The notes under the pieces are model-generated. The model ran no database searches, was not told the origin of the DNA, and saw only the letters and a program-made list of their open reading frames with translations. This document shows, one piece after another, positions 25,039 to 33,256 of a stretch of 64,000 bases of DNA. The stretch's first letter is position 1, and each line of letters opens with the position of its first letter. Position numbers and translations under genes: made by a program. Source of the DNA: Nocardia farcinica (GTDB lineage Bacteria > Actinomycetota > Actinomycetes > Mycobacteriales > Mycobacteriaceae); contig NZ_LN868938.1 of assembly GCF_001182745.1 (NCBI RefSeq), positions 1,798,001 to 1,862,000 on the forward strand. The letters are read 5' to 3'.

Positions 25039-26241
25039 GTGGATTTCTCGTACTCCGCCCGCACCGACGATCTGCTCGACAAACTCGAGCTGTTCATGGA
25101 CACCCACGTCTACCCCGCCGAGCGGGTCTACGACGAGCAACTCGCCGCCCAGCGCGACCCGCACGCCCAGCCGCCGATCATGCGGGAACTACAGGCCGAG
25201 GCCCGGGCCGAGGGCCTGTGGAATCTCTTCATGACCCACGGCGGGCACGGCGCCGGGCTGACCAACCTGGAATACGCCCCGCTGGCCGAGGTGATGGGCC
25301 GCTCGCTGATCGGCAACGAGGTGTTCAACTGCTCGGCGCCCGACACCGGCAACATGGAGATCCTGGCGCTCTACGGCACCGAGGCGCAGCGCGAGCAGTG
25401 GCTGAAACCGTTGCTGGACTGCAGCATCCGCTCGGCGTTCGCGATGACCGAGCCCGCGGTCGCCAGCTCCGACGCCACCAACATCGGCGCCACCATCCGC
25501 CGCGACGGCGACCACTACGTGCTCAACGGCCGCAAGTGGTACATCTCCGGCATCCTCGATCCGGACTGCAAACTGCTGATCTTCATGGGCAAATCCGATC
25601 CGGACGCACCCACCTACCGTCAGCAGAGCATGATCCTGGTGCCCGCCGACACCCCCGGCATCGAGGTGCTGCGCGACCTGCCCATGTTCGGCTACCACGA
25701 CCGCCTCGGCCACGGCGAGGTGCAGTTCACCGACGTGCGCGTCCCGGCGGAGAACATGCTCGGCCGGGAGGGCGACGGGTTCGCCATCGCGCAGGGCAGG
25801 CTCGGGCCCGGCCGCATGCACTACGCCATGCGCGCCGTCGGCATGGCCGAGCGGGCACTGGAACTCATGTGCCGCCGCTCGCTCGAACGGGTCGCGTTCG
25901 GGCAGCCGCTGGCCGAGCGCGGCGTGGTGCGCGAGTGGATCGCGCGCAGCCGCATGGAGATCGATCAGATCCGCCTGCTGGTGTTGCAGTCGGCCTGGCT
26001 GATGGACACCAAGGGCAACGCGGCCGCCCGCGCCGAGGTCGCCGCCATCAAGGTCGCCGCGATGGAGGTGGCGCACCGGGTGGTCGATCGCGCGGTGCAG
26101 ACCTTCGGCGCGGCCGGGGTCAGCGACGACACGGTGCTGGCCCGCATGCACGCCGTCACCCGGGCACTGCAGATCGCCGACGGTCCCAACGAAGTCCATC
26201 TGCGCACCATGGCGCGTCTCGAGGTGAAGAAGTACCGATGA
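25039..26241 (+). CDS. ACAD10/ACAD11-like acyl-CoA dehydrogenase
   Basis: 400 residues from GTG 25039 (CAGGA upstream). It shows the group's marks: FNCSAPDTGNMEILALYGT, FAMTEPAVASSDATNIG, WYISGILDP, the RLGPGRMHYAMRAVG helix and the QTFGAAGVSDDTVLARM tail. This is the branch represented by ACAD10/11 and bacterial LvaC, which process phosphorylated 4-hydroxyacyl-CoA. The preceding APH kinase supports that assignment. The next gene starts with an ATGA overlap. Confidence 0.85.
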   Translation: MDFSYSARTDDLLDKLELFMDTHVYPAERVYDEQLAAQRDPHAQPPIMRELQAEARAEGLWNLFMTHGGHGAGLTNLEYAPLAEVMGRSLIGNEVFNCSAPDTGNMEILALYGTEAQREQWLKPLLDCSIRSAFAMTEPAVASSDATNIGATIRRDGDHYVLNGRKWYISGILDPDCKLLIFMGKSDPDAPTYRQQSMILVPADTPGIEVLRDLPMFGYHDRLGHGEVQFTDVRVPAENMLGREGDGFAIAQGRLGPGRMHYAMRAVGMAERALELMCRRSLERVAFGQPLAERGVVREWIARSRMEIDQIRLLVLQSAWLMDTKGNAAARAEVAAIKVAAMEVAHRVVDRAVQTFGAAGVSDDTVLARMHAVTRALQIADGPNEVHLRTMARLEVKKYR

Positions 26242-26993
26242 ACACCGATCTGACGGGCAGGGTCGCCCTCGTCACCGGCGCCAGCCGCGGGCTCGGCCTG
26301 GCCATCGCCCGCGGCCTCAAGCAGGCGGGCGCCACCGTGATCGTCTCCAGCCGCAAACTCGATTCCTGCGAACGGGCCGTGGCCACGCTGGCCGACATCC
26401 CCACCGGCGCGGCCCATCCGCTGGCGCTGCACGTCGGGCAGTGGGACACCATCGAACCCGCCGTCGACGCGATCATCGCCGAGTTCGGCAGCCTCGACAT
26501 CGTGGTCAACAACGCGGGCATCGCCCCGCTCGCCCCGAACCTGGCCGCGGTCGGCGAGGGCCTGTGGGACAAGACCCTCGAGGTGAACCTCAAGGGCCCG
26601 TTCCGGTTGATGGCGGTGGCGGGCGCGCGGATGGCGGCCGCGGGCGGCGGGTCGATCGTCAACATCTCCAGCATCGGCGCGGAGCGGCCCAGCCCGCCGG
26701 AGGCGATGTATGCCGCGGCCAAGAACGGGCTCAACGCCTTGACCCGCGCCTTCGCCCAGGAGTACGCGCCGACGGTGCGGGTGAACTGCGTGATGCCCGG
26801 TGGTTTCGCCACCGACATGGCCGAGCACTGGGACGAGGAGTTCGTCGGCAAGATCGTCGACCGGCTTCCCGCGGGCAGGCTGGGCAGGCCCGAGGAGATC
26901 GCGGGCATCGTGGTGCACCTGGCCTCCGACGCCGCCGGCTACACCACCGGCGCGCTCATCCCGGTCGACGGCGGCCGCACCGCGGTGTACTGA
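26238..26993 (+). CDS. SDR-family oxidoreductase
   Basis: 251 residues. Cofactor motif TGASRGLG (14-21 region), NNAG, catalytic Ser in NISSIGAERPSPPEAMYAAAKNG with Tyr and Lys (YxxxK), and a C-terminal PVDGG turn. The basic SSRK after the second strand suggests NADP preference (inference). It is coupled by ATGA to the upstream dehydrogenase and probably oxidises a hydroxyacyl-CoA or ring hydroxyl in the same pathway. Confidence 0.85.
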   Translation: MNTDLTGRVALVTGASRGLGLAIARGLKQAGATVIVSSRKLDSCERAVATLADIPTGAAHPLALHVGQWDTIEPAVDAIIAEFGSLDIVVNNAGIAPLAPNLAAVGEGLWDKTLEVNLKGPFRLMAVAGARMAAAGGGSIVNISSIGAERPSPPEAMYAAAKNGLNALTRAFAQEYAPTVRVNCVMPGGFATDMAEHWDEEFVGKIVDRLPAGRLGRPEEIAGIVVHLASDAAGYTTGALIPVDGGRTAVY

Positions 26994-27005
26994 GGTGGGG
27001 CGACG

Positions 27006-27779
27006 ATGAGCGAATCAGCCTTCCTGGACACCATGTTCGGACTGCACGGGCGCGTCGCGGTGGTCACCGGCGCCTCCTCGGGTCTCGGCCTCGGCTTCGC
27101 CCGCACGCTCGCCGGCGCGGGCGCGACCGTCTACGCCGCCGCCCGCCGCCTCGACCGGCTCGACGCGCTCGCCGCGGAGAACCCGCGGATCGTGCCGGTG
27201 CGCTGCGACGTCACCGCCGACGCCGACCGCCGGGCCCTGGTCGATCGCTGCCATGCCGAGCACGGCCGCCTCGACGTCCTGGTCAACAACGCGGGCCGCC
27301 CCGGCCCGCCGCACGCCGAGGAGGAGACCGCCGCCGGGTTCGCCGCCATCCTCGAGGTGAACCTGCTGGCCGGCTTCCACCTGGCCACCTACGCCGCCAC
27401 CCGGCTGCCCGCGGGCGAGCGCGCCTCCTACATCAACATCGCCTCGGTGGTCGGGCTGGTCTCCACCGCGCCGATCGGCGGGGCCAGCTACGCCGCCTCC
27501 AAGGCGGGCACCCTCGGGCTGACCCGTGAGCTGGCCGGTCAGTGGGGCAGGCGGGGGATCCGGGTGAACGCCGTCGTGCCGGGCTGGTTCGATACCGAGA
27601 TGACCGACGGACTGTTCGACAACGAGAAGTCCGCGGGCTGGGTACGGCGCAACACCATGCTCGGCCGCGGCGGCGCACCCGGCGAGGTCGACGGGGCGGT
27701 GCTGTTCCTGGCCTCGGACGCCTCCTCGTACGTGACCGGCCAGACCCTGGTCGTCGACGGCGGCTGGACGGCCCGCTGA
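27006..27779 (+). CDS. SDR-family oxidoreductase
   Basis: 257 residues with TGASSGLGLGF, NNAGRPG, a catalytic Ser in INIASVVG and YAASK, and the end TLVVDGGWTAR. It is a second, clearly different SDR of the operon, so two separate hydroxyl/keto conversions are expected. ATG 27006 lies 12 bp after the preceding stop. Its TGA overlaps the ATG of the alcohol dehydrogenase (TGATG). Confidence 0.85.
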   Translation: MSESAFLDTMFGLHGRVAVVTGASSGLGLGFARTLAGAGATVYAAARRLDRLDALAAENPRIVPVRCDVTADADRRALVDRCHAEHGRLDVLVNNAGRPGPPHAEEETAAGFAAILEVNLLAGFHLATYAATRLPAGERASYINIASVVGLVSTAPIGGASYAASKAGTLGLTRELAGQWGRRGIRVNAVVPGWFDTEMTDGLFDNEKSAGWVRRNTMLGRGGAPGEVDGAVLFLASDASSYVTGQTLVVDGGWTAR

Positions 27780-28858
27780 TGCTCGCCGTGCAACTCACCG
27801 CGTGGGGCGCCGAACCGGAGGTCCGGGACGTCCCGATGCCGCGTCCGCGCGGCGAACAGGTGCTGGTGCGGGTCGCGGCGGCCGGGCTGTGCCGCTCGGA
27901 CCTGCACGTCATGGACTCCCCCGCCGGTGTGTTCGACTATCCGCTGCCGCTGACCCTCGGCCACGAGGTGGCGGGCACGGTCGCGGAGGTCGGCCCCGAA
28001 GCCGACCCCGGCTGGCTCGGCGAACCGGTGGTGGTGCACGGGGTGTGGAGCTGCGGGGACTGCCGCAACTGCCGGCGCGAGCGGGAGAACTACTGCCTGG
28101 CCACCCGCCGCCGCCCGGACGGCAGGCTGGCCCCGCTGGGCAACGGCCTGGGACACCACGGCGGCCTTGCCGAGGCCATGCTGGTTCCGTCCACCCGCTT
28201 CCTGGTCCGCGCGCACGGAGTCGATCCGGTCGCGGCGGCGCCCCTGGCCGACGCCGGGGCCACCGCCTACCACGCGATCCGGGAACACCTCGACCTGATC
28301 GATGCGGACACCGTCGTCCTGGTGATCGGGATCGGCGGGCTCGGCCATCTCGCCGTGCAGGTGCTGCGTGATCTCGGCGTCCGCGCGATCGTGGCGGTCG
28401 ACGAACGCGCCGAGGCGCGCGATCTCGCGGTGCGGCTTGGCGCGCGCATCGCGCTCCCGGACGTCGAGTCCGCGGCGGCCGAGCTCGCCGCGGCGGGCGG
28501 TGCCGACCTGGTCCTGGACTTCGCGGGTGCGCCCGCCACGGTCGCCCCGGCCGCACGCACGCTCGCGCCCGGCGGACGGCTGGTGCAGGTCGGCAGCGCG
28601 GGCGGGCGGGTCGAGGTCGGCAAGGATCTCGGGCTGGCCGCCGGCTGGCGGGTGGCCGCACCGTTCTGGGCCACCCGCGCCGACCTGGCCGCGGTGCTCG
28701 ACGCCGCCCGCCGCGGCGCGCTGCACAGCACCACGGCCACCTTCCCGTTGGCCGAGGCGCCCGCGGTCTATCGCGCGTTGCGCGCGGGCACGATCACCGG
28801 GCGCGCGGTGCTGATCCCACCCGGACTGTCCCCATCGAGCACGAGGAACCGACGATGA
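27779..28858 (+). CDS. Zinc-dependent MDR alcohol dehydrogenase
   Basis: 359 residues. Catalytic zinc ligands: Cys in GLCRSDLHV (about 40) and GHEV (about 61). Structural lobe: CGDCRNCRRERENYC (about 92-106). Rossmann turn: GIGGLGHLAVQVL, followed by the acidic AVDERAEAR, suggesting NAD. It is related to adh-A-type secondary alcohol dehydrogenases. Its role in the operon would be to oxidise an alcohol to a ketone or aldehyde. Coupled to both neighbours by overlaps. Confidence 0.87.
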   Translation: MLAVQLTAWGAEPEVRDVPMPRPRGEQVLVRVAAAGLCRSDLHVMDSPAGVFDYPLPLTLGHEVAGTVAEVGPEADPGWLGEPVVVHGVWSCGDCRNCRRERENYCLATRRRPDGRLAPLGNGLGHHGGLAEAMLVPSTRFLVRAHGVDPVAAAPLADAGATAYHAIREHLDLIDADTVVLVIGIGGLGHLAVQVLRDLGVRAIVAVDERAEARDLAVRLGARIALPDVESAAAELAAAGGADLVLDFAGAPATVAPAARTLAPGGRLVQVGSAGGRVEVGKDLGLAAGWRVAAPFWATRADLAAVLDAARRGALHSTTATFPLAEAPAVYRALRAGTITGRAVLIPPGLSPSSTRNRR

Positions 28859-30366
28859 AGGTACTGGCGAAGGAACTGATCGAGCGGTGCAGGCAGGCGC
28901 CCGGCACGCTCGCGGTGGTCGACGAGCACGGTGCGCACACCCTCGCCGAGATCGTCACCGCCGCCGAGGAACTGGCGTCCCGGCTGGCCGAGATCGACAC
29001 CCGCGCGCCGACCGTGCTGGTGCAGGCGGACAACACCTGGCGCACCGTGGCGGCGGCGCTGGCCGTCGGTCTGCGCGGCGGTGTCGTCGCGGTGTTCAGC
29101 CCACACGCCAGCGCCGCCGAATTCCGGTTGGCCGTCGAGGACATCGACCCGGACGTCGTCGTGGGCGACGTGGCTACGCTGGCGCACTGGGCGGTCCCGG
29201 AATCCGGGTTCCCGGTCGGGGCACCCGGTTTCGACACCGTGTCGGTCCGCGCCAAGCCCGGCTTCGGTGACGTGACCCGCTGGCGCGGCGGCGCGGCGAT
29301 CGCGATGACCTCCGGGTCCACCGGCAGGCCGAAGTGCGTGGTGCAGTCCGAGGAGGCCATCCGCTATGCCTGCGACCGCACCATCGAGGCGGTCGGCCTG
29401 CGTGCGGGCGAGGGCGTCGGCGCGTTCGTGCCGCTGTCCAGCGTCGCGGCCTTCTGTTTCGGCCTGTATCTGCCGGCGCATCTGGGCGGGCACATGGTCT
29501 GCGTCGGGCGCTGGTCGCCGGCCGCGGCGTTGGCCGCCATGCACGAGCTCCGGGTCGCCTGGACCATGCTGGTGCCCACGATGGCGCTGCAACTGTCGGT
29601 GGTCGACGACGCCGCGGGCAAGCTCGGCGCGCTGCGGGCCATGACGGTGGGCGGCGGTCCGATGAACGAGCGCGCCCTCGCCGAGGCGGAGTCCGTGCTG
29701 GGCACCACGTTCCTGCGGGTGTTCGGCATGTCGGAGTGCCTCGGCCACACCACCCCGCGTCCCGACGACCCGCCCGCGATCCGGCTGGGCCGCGACGGAC
29801 GCCCCTTTCCCGGTACGGTGGTGCGCGCCGTCGGCGGGGACGGAAACCCCTTGCCGCCGGGCGAGATCGGCGACGCCCAGGTGAAGGGGCCGTCCTTGTT
29901 CGTCGGCTATGCTCGCCACGGCGTTCCGGTGCCGCCGGAGCTCACCCCGGACGGCTTCCTGCCGACCGGTGACCTGGTGGAGGTGGCGGCGGACGGATCG
30001 ATCCGGGTGATGGGCCGCCAGAAGCAGATCATCATCCGGGGCGGGCGCAACATCGACATCAACGAGATGGAGGCGGCCCTGGCCGCGCTGCCGGGCGTGG
30101 TGCAGGTGTGTGTGGTGCCGGTGCCCGACGACCTGTTGGGTGAACGCGCCGCCGCGCTGATCGTGACAGGCGGCGCGCCGCTGACCCTGGCCGAGGTGAC
30201 CGAGCGGCTGGCGGTCGCGGGCGTTCCCAAGGCGAAGTGGCCGGAATACGTCTTCACCGTGCCCGACCTGCCGCAGAATCGGGTCGGCAAGCTGTCCCGG
30301 CCGGACGCCGTGCGCCTGGCCACGCAGCTGGCGACACTCGACCCGAGTTCATCTCAGGTGCGGTAG
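28855..30366 (+). CDS. Acyl-CoA ligase (ANL superfamily), last gene of operon
   Basis: 503 residues. The P-loop motif is TSGSTGRPK (near 151-159), A5 is FGMSE, A7 is DGFLPTGDLVEV, the hinge region GRQKQIIIRGGRNIDINEMEAAL, and the catalytic Lys lies in NRVGKLSR near the C-terminus. It adenylates a carboxylic acid and forms the CoA thioester that feeds the other enzymes. The acid is unknown; the accompanying Ltp/DUF35 and dehydrogenases favour a cyclic or side-chain acid. ATG 28855 overlaps the previous stop. Confidence 0.9.
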   Translation: MKVLAKELIERCRQAPGTLAVVDEHGAHTLAEIVTAAEELASRLAEIDTRAPTVLVQADNTWRTVAAALAVGLRGGVVAVFSPHASAAEFRLAVEDIDPDVVVGDVATLAHWAVPESGFPVGAPGFDTVSVRAKPGFGDVTRWRGGAAIAMTSGSTGRPKCVVQSEEAIRYACDRTIEAVGLRAGEGVGAFVPLSSVAAFCFGLYLPAHLGGHMVCVGRWSPAAALAAMHELRVAWTMLVPTMALQLSVVDDAAGKLGALRAMTVGGGPMNERALAEAESVLGTTFLRVFGMSECLGHTTPRPDDPPAIRLGRDGRPFPGTVVRAVGGDGNPLPPGEIGDAQVKGPSLFVGYARHGVPVPPELTPDGFLPTGDLVEVAADGSIRVMGRQKQIIIRGGRNIDINEMEAALAALPGVVQVCVVPVPDDLLGERAAALIVTGGAPLTLAEVTERLAVAGVPKAKWPEYVFTVPDLPQNRVGKLSRPDAVRLATQLATLDPSSSQVR

Positions 30367-30409
30367 AGTTCCTTCATTTACGACAACAAGCGCCTGGGGG
30401 CATTGGCTG

Positions 30410-31033
30410 ATGACCGTCGACACCGAGAAACGCCGTGAGAGTCCGCGTTCGAAGCGGGCCACCATCCTCGCGGTCGCGATCGAGCAGTTCGGGCGTACCG
30501 GCTACGAGCACACCAAGTGGGCCTCGATCGCCGACGAGGTCGGCATCGGCCAGACCGCCCTGTACCACTACTTCGAATCCAAGGCGCACTGCCTGCTCAC
30601 CATCATGCGGCTCGAACTGGCCGACTCGGTGGCCCGGTTCGACGCCACCACCGCCGAGATCGAGGATCCGGCCGAGGCACTGCGCGCGGCGGTGAGCGGC
30701 GCGCTGGCGGCCACCCCGAGCGACGCGTTGCAGCGCCGGATCCTGCAGAACCACATGGATCTGCTGGCCGGGGAACGCCAGTCGGAGAAGGAGGAGGCCG
30801 AGCGGCTGCGCTCGCGCGAGCTGGTGCAGGAGATCGAGTCGCGCTGGACCGCGCTGATCGCCCGCGGGATCGAGGCGGGCGTGTTCGTCGACGACGATCC
30901 GCGCACGCTCGGCCGGTTGGTGCTGGGCATGATCGTCAGCGTGTGGCGCTGGTATCGCCCGGACGGTCCGCTCACCCTGGACCAGATCATCGAGACCGTG
31001 CGCGAGGCGGCGGTCCGCGTCGCCGCGAAGTAA
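30410..31033 (+). CDS. TetR-family regulator, candidate repressor of the catabolic island
   Basis: 207 residues. The HTH (about 14-60) contains RATILAVAIEQFGRTGYEHTKWASIADEVGIGQTALYHYFESK; the C-terminal ligand domain is of the KstR2/FadR-like actinobacterial size. It sits 43 bp after the ten-gene operon and ends in a strong terminator, so it may be transcribed with the operon as well as from its own start. It is the only one-component TetR inside the region containing all seven TTGAA-N5-TTCAA sites, hence the best candidate to bind them (inference). No such site lies directly before its own gene. Confidence 0.85.
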   Translation: MTVDTEKRRESPRSKRATILAVAIEQFGRTGYEHTKWASIADEVGIGQTALYHYFESKAHCLLTIMRLELADSVARFDATTAEIEDPAEALRAAVSGALAATPSDALQRRILQNHMDLLAGERQSEKEEAERLRSRELVQEIESRWTALIARGIEAGVFVDDDPRTLGRLVLGMIVSVWRWYRPDGPLTLDQIIETVREAAVRVAAK

Positions 31034-31038
31034 CACCG

Positions 31039-31065
31039 AGGCCGTCCCGCGGGACGGCCTTTCTT
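31039..31065 (+). terminator. Rho-independent terminator after the TetR gene
   Basis: A palindromic stem, GGCCGTCCC/GGGACGGCC (31040-31059), is followed by TTTCTT. It starts 6 bp after the TetR stop codon. Confidence 0.9.
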
Positions 31066-31078
31066 CCACCCCGCCAAA

Positions 31079-31093
31079 CAGAACAGAATTCAA
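31079..31093. promoter_or_regulatory. Operator D before the EthD gene
   Basis: On the minus strand it reads TTGAA-TTCTG-TTCTG, extended by AA on the left as in the other sites. It lies 13 bp before the ATG of the EthD gene. No good -10 box was identified. Confidence 0.6.
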
Positions 31094-31106
31094 TTAGGAG
31101 ACTCCG

Positions 31107-31442
31107 ATGTACAACCTGATCGTGCTGGCGGCCCGCCCCGGCGATTGGACCCACGAGCAGTTCATCGACTGGTGGCGCGGCGAGCACGCCGAGGTGACCT
31201 ATCCGCTGCCCGGCCTGGTGCGCTGGCAGCACACCGAGATCCTGGACAGCGGCGACGAACGCTCGGCGGGGTGGGACGGCCTGTCCGTCCTGAGTTTCGA
31301 GTCCCGGGAGGCGCTCGACGCGGCACTGGCCAGCCCGCAGTGGCGGGCGGCCGTCGAGCACGTGGGCGCGATGCGGGGCCGCCGGATGATCTGGTTCGGG
31401 GAGGAGCGCACGATGGTGCCCCTGGCCGGTGGCCCCGCATGA
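31107..31442 (+). CDS. EthD-domain protein
   Basis: 111 residues, the typical size of the ferredoxin-like dimeric alpha/beta-barrel EthD family (LVLAARPGDWTHEQFIDWWRGEHAEV at the start, RMIWFGEE at the end). The founding member is needed for P450-based ether degradation; others are decarboxylases or cyclases. A role in handling an unstable ring intermediate is plausible. AGGAG lies 9 bp before ATG 31107. Coupled by ATGA to the following hydrolase. Confidence 0.8.
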   Translation: MYNLIVLAARPGDWTHEQFIDWWRGEHAEVTYPLPGLVRWQHTEILDSGDERSAGWDGLSVLSFESREALDAALASPQWRAAVEHVGAMRGRRMIWFGEERTMVPLAGGPA

Positions 31443-32500
31443 GCGGCGAGTGGACCGAACCCGGTTGCCACCCCGTCGCCGACGGGGTGCATCGGGTGCC
31501 GCTCACCCTCCCGCAGGACGGCCTGCGCGCGGTGAACGTCTATGTGCTGGAGACCGACGCGGGCCTGGCCTTGATCGACGGCGGCTGGCACCGCCCGCAC
31601 ACCCACACCGAACTCGCCGCCGGGTTGGCTCGGATCGGCCGCCGCCCTGCCGAGATCCACGACGTCTTCGTCACCCACATCCACCGCGACCACTACACCT
31701 TCGCGCTGGAGCTGCGGCGGCGGTACGGCACCCGCGTCCATCTCGGCGCCGACGAGGCACCCGGGCTGGCCGCGGTGCGGGCGCTGGGCAGCAACGTGCC
31801 GGAGAGTTCGCTGCGCGAACTGCGCCGCGCGGGAGCGCCGGAACTGGCCGCCGCCGCGTACGCCGCCACGGCCGCCGAGCCCTTCGATCGTGCCGATTGG
31901 GCGGCGCCCGACCACTGGCTGCGGCCCGGACCGTTGCCGCTGGCCGGTCACGACCTGCGTGTGCTGGCCACCCCGGGACACACCAAGGGCCACCTGGTCT
32001 TCCACGATCGACGCCGGGGCCTGCTCTACACCGGCGACCATCTGCTGCCCACCATCACGCCCTCGATCGGCTTCGAACTCGGCGAGTGGGACCTGCCCCT
32101 CGGCCGCTTTCTCGACTCGCTGCGGGCGTGCGCGGATGCCACGGCGATCATGCTGCCCGCGCACGGCCCGACCGGTGGGAGCGCGGGCGCTCGCGCGGCC
32201 GATCTGCTCGCCCACCACGAGCAGCGCTTCACCGAGATCGCTGCGGTGCTGGCCGATCTCGGTCCCGCCACTGGTTTCGCGGTCGCCCGCGGCCTCACCT
32301 GGACCAGGCGGGGTCGCCGCTTCACCGAACTGGACACCTTCAACCGCATGATCGCCGTCTGCGAGACCATGGCGCACCTGGACGTGCTCGTGGCCCGCGG
32401 CGTGGTCCGCCGCGAGCCACGGGACGGCGTCGAGCTGTTCCGGCCGGTTCAGGCGCAGGTCCACCCGCCGTCGACGTACAGTTCGGCGCCGGTCAGGTAG
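31439..32500 (+). CDS. Metallo-beta-lactamase-fold hydrolase
   Basis: 353 residues. Metal ligands are visible in THIHRDHYTF (HxHxDH), the His of TPGHTKGH, the Asp of YTGDHLLP and a late His in LPAHGP. A winged-helix-like C-terminal extension (about 255-350) is typical of the LACTB2/PksB-like lactamase group. It probably hydrolyses a thioester or lactone of the pathway. ATG 31439 overlaps the EthD stop. Its last 52 bp overlap the convergent SDR gene. Confidence 0.85.
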   Translation: MSGEWTEPGCHPVADGVHRVPLTLPQDGLRAVNVYVLETDAGLALIDGGWHRPHTHTELAAGLARIGRRPAEIHDVFVTHIHRDHYTFALELRRRYGTRVHLGADEAPGLAAVRALGSNVPESSLRELRRAGAPELAAAAYAATAAEPFDRADWAAPDHWLRPGPLPLAGHDLRVLATPGHTKGHLVFHDRRRGLLYTGDHLLPTITPSIGFELGEWDLPLGRFLDSLRACADATAIMLPAHGPTGGSAGARAADLLAHHEQRFTEIAAVLADLGPATGFAVARGLTWTRRGRRFTELDTFNRMIAVCETMAHLDVLVARGVVRREPRDGVELFRPVQAQVHPPSTYSSAPVR

Positions 32501-33222
32501 GTGGCGTCGTCGCCGGCCAGGAAGGCCACCGCGGCGGCGACCTCCTCGGCCCTGCCCAGCCTGCCCATCGGGGTGCCCGCCAGCATCGCCGCGTGCCGCT
32601 CGCTGCCCGCGTAGCGCTCCAACAGCTGGGCGGTGCCGATGAAACCGGGATGGATGGAGTTCACCCGCACGCCCCGCCGCGCCCAGTGCAGCGCGGCGTT
32701 CTTCGTCATCGTCCGCACCGCGCCCTTGGCGGCCGCGTAGGCCACGCTGTTGCCCATCCCGCCGATGGTGCCCAGGATCGAGCACATGTTCACGATCGAA
32801 CCACCGCCGCTGCGCTCGACGAGCGCACCGGCGTGCTTCATGCCCAGCCAGGTGCCGAGCTGACCGACCTCGACCACGCGCTGGAACCGGTCCAGCTCCT
32901 CGTCCACCACCGTGGCGATGCTGCCGATCGCGCCGTTGTTGACGAGGGCGTCGAGCCCGCCGAAGCGGGCTTCGACAGTCTCGGTCGCCGAGCGCCAGTC
33001 CTGTTCGTCGGACACGTCGAGCCGCAGGGCCAGGTGCCGGTCGGGCTCGGTCAGCCCGGCCAGCAGCTCGGCGCAGGCCGCGGTCGTGGCGGCGGTGGCG
33101 TCGGTGGCGATCACCACGGCGCCCTCGGCCGCGAGCCTGCGCACGATCTCCACCCCGATCCCGCCACTCGCCCCGGTCACCAGCACGGTCTTGTCCCGGA
33201 GTCGGTCCGCTCCCGGTGCCAT
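32449..33222 (-). CDS. SDR-family oxidoreductase, last gene of the ABC operon
   Basis: 257 residues from ATG 33222; the longer frame to 33309 runs into the permease gene. It has TGASGGIG, an unusual NNGA where NNAG is normal, Ser in NMCSILG, YAAAKGA and the end AELYVDGGWTCA. It starts 34 bp after the permease stop on the same strand. The catalytic Tyr/Lys are intact, so it should be active. It probably acts on the imported compound. Confidence 0.82.
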   Translation of the reverse strand: MAPGADRLRDKTVLVTGASGGIGVEIVRRLAAEGAVVIATDATAATTAACAELLAGLTEPDRHLALRLDVSDEQDWRSATETVEARFGGLDALVNNGAIGSIATVVDEELDRFQRVVEVGQLGTWLGMKHAGALVERSGGGSIVNMCSILGTIGGMGNSVAYAAAKGAVRTMTKNAALHWARRGVRVNSIHPGFIGTAQLLERYAGSERHAAMLAGTPMGRLGRAEEVAAAVAFLAGDDATYLTGAELYVDGGWTCA

Positions 33223-33256
33223 CGAATTCGCCTTTCCGCCAGGATGTTTTGCCGGA

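Noticed and set aside
30341..30409. TTGAA-N5-TTCAA operator before the TetR gene itself
   Set aside because: Only isolated half-sites (TTCAT) are present; nothing comparable to the seven accepted sites.
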